Assembly: GCA_000381565.1 (NCBI GenBank)
Contig: KB906724.1
Coordinates: 654,350-718,349, forward strand
DNA from: Oxalobacteraceae bacterium AB_14
GTDB taxonomy: Bacteria; Pseudomonadota; Gammaproteobacteria; Burkholderiales; Burkholderiaceae_D
Direction of reading: 5' to 3'
Length of the DNA stretch: 64,000 nt
Positions 63,420-64,000 of this stretch are shown piece by piece (positions within the stretch are counted from its first letter, which is position 1; each line of letters begins with the position of its first letter). The notes beneath the pieces were generated by a model. That model was not told the origin of the DNA. It worked only from the letters and a program-made list of their open reading frames with translations, and searched no databases. Made by a program: the position numbers and the translations under genes.

Positions 63420-64000
63420 ATGTTGCGTCAATTACTCGCCGCCGCCGCCGCAGTGCTGGCCGTGCCGATGGCCCAGGCTGAAGTGGCCGGGACCATCATC
63501 TTCGTCGCCGGGGACGCTCATGTGGCGCAACGGGCGGCGCAGCTCAGCGCAACCGTGGCCGAAGGTGAAATGCTAACCACTGGCAAGGATGGTTACATTT
63601 ATATCAAGACTGTCGACAATGGCTTGTTCATCCTGCGGCCGTCGACCAAGGCGCGCATCGCCGCCTACCATGTCGATCGCGTACATCCGGAAAACACCCG
63701 CGTCAAGCTCGAGTTGTTGAGTGGCGTGGCGCGTAGCCAGTCCGGCGAGGCTGTCAAGCAGGCGCGCCAGAATTTCCGCTTCAATACACCGGTCGCCGCC
63801 ATTGGCGTGCGCGGCACGGACTTCACCGTATTTACCGATCAGGATACATCGCGCGTGGCGGTCATCTCCGGGCGCATCACCCTCAGCGGTTTCGGCGGCG
63901 GTTGCCTGCCGGAAGGGCTGGGGCCGTGCGAAGGCGGCGGCAGCCGCGACCTGTCGGCGGGGCAGAAAGGGCAGTTGCTGCAGTTTCGCCGCGGCCAGGC
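63420..64000 (+). CDS. FecR-domain periplasmic protein (3' end outside window)
   Basis: The first 193 residues are visible; the gene runs past base 64000. A signal peptide (QLLAAAAAVLAVPMAQA) is followed by a short segment and a FecR domain whose hallmark is NTPVAAIGVRGTDFTVF at about residues 121-137. FecR-domain proteins sense or interact in the periplasm; stand-alone versions with CHASE2 cyclases occur together in several betaproteobacteria. A loop with two cysteines (GGCLPEGLGPCEGGG) follows. AGGGGA lies before the ATG. It is divergent from the cyclase operon and has a CRP-type site in its promoter. Confidence 0.88.
   Translation, partial: MLRQLLAAAAAVLAVPMAQAEVAGTIIFVAGDAHVAQRAAQLSATVAEGEMLTTGKDGYIYIKTVDNGLFILRPSTKARIAAYHVDRVHPENTRVKLELLSGVARSQSGEAVKQARQNFRFNTPVAAIGVRGTDFTVFTDQDTSRVAVISGRITLSGFGGGCLPEGLGPCEGGGSRDLSAGQKGQLLQFRRGQ

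Overview
The window is a GC-rich chromosomal segment from a betaproteobacterium. The family is most likely Oxalobacteraceae (Massilia/Duganella/Janthinobacterium type). I infer this from the protein sequences of RpsU, DnaG and RpoD, the gene order rpsU-yqeY-dnaG-rpoD-tRNA(CAU), the dense use of GGDEF proteins and the long leader of RpoD. No database search was possible, so the genus is not fixed.

Region 1 (1-9360) is housekeeping and mixed metabolism: the end of a diguanylate cyclase, a DUF427 protein, a YdjM-like membrane hydrolase, a divergent SDR/LysR pair, tsaD, a shortened NirD-like protein, aroG, ybiB and a HI0933-type flavoprotein. Two REP-doublet (REPIN-like) elements flank aroG-ybiB.

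Region 2 (9480-15210) is the macromolecular synthesis block rpsU, yqeY, dnaG, rpoD and a CAU tRNA. rpsU reads 79 codons instead of 70, apparently because of one missing A. A perfect TTGAT-N4-ATCAA dyad lies upstream of dnaG.

Region 3 (15210-16370) is a small, lower-GC accessory insert just after the tRNA. It is a two-gene operon with a Panacea-domain (SocA/DUF4065) antitoxin-like gene and a two-helix membrane protein gene, placed behind a near-perfect LexA (SOS) box. The second gene carries a one-base frameshift. This is the best candidate in the window for a little-described system: an SOS-controlled Panacea toxin-antitoxin or defence module.

Region 4 (16370-36975) holds regulators, transport and enzymes: a MocR regulator, an S10 peptidase, a MarR-GNAT fusion, a DOT1-like methyltransferase, argP with a LysE exporter, and a membrane GGDEF-EAL protein. 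It also has a TonB-dependent receptor plus phosphoesterase operon under a four-repeat Pho box, a periplasmic propeller-GGDEF protein, and an RhlE-type helicase.

Region 5 (37115-59105) is a surface-polysaccharide locus. Ten tightly packed minus-strand genes encode an ABC exporter (Wzm/Wzt type), an FkbM methyltransferase with coiled coil, a three-module GT4 protein, a GT2, GtrA, GNAT and PIG-L proteins, a HAD-UbiA fusion and an SMR-type protein. Next to them are two acyltransferase-3 proteins, a GT-C-like membrane protein and two tandem paralogous membrane proteins. The HAD-UbiA, GtrA and SMR set suggests a polyprenyl-phosphate pentose donor made in the cytoplasm, flipped, and used outside.

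Region 6 (59255-64000) looks like a cAMP signalling module. It has a CHASE2 class III cyclase, a TPR/outer-membrane barrel protein and a Crp-type regulator in one operon, divergent from a FecR-domain protein whose promoter carries a TGTGA-N6-TCACG site. The regulator gene lies directly upstream of the polysaccharide export operon and may control it. Three c-di-GMP proteins in the window (1, 24813, 35006) fit a surface-attached or biofilm lifestyle.
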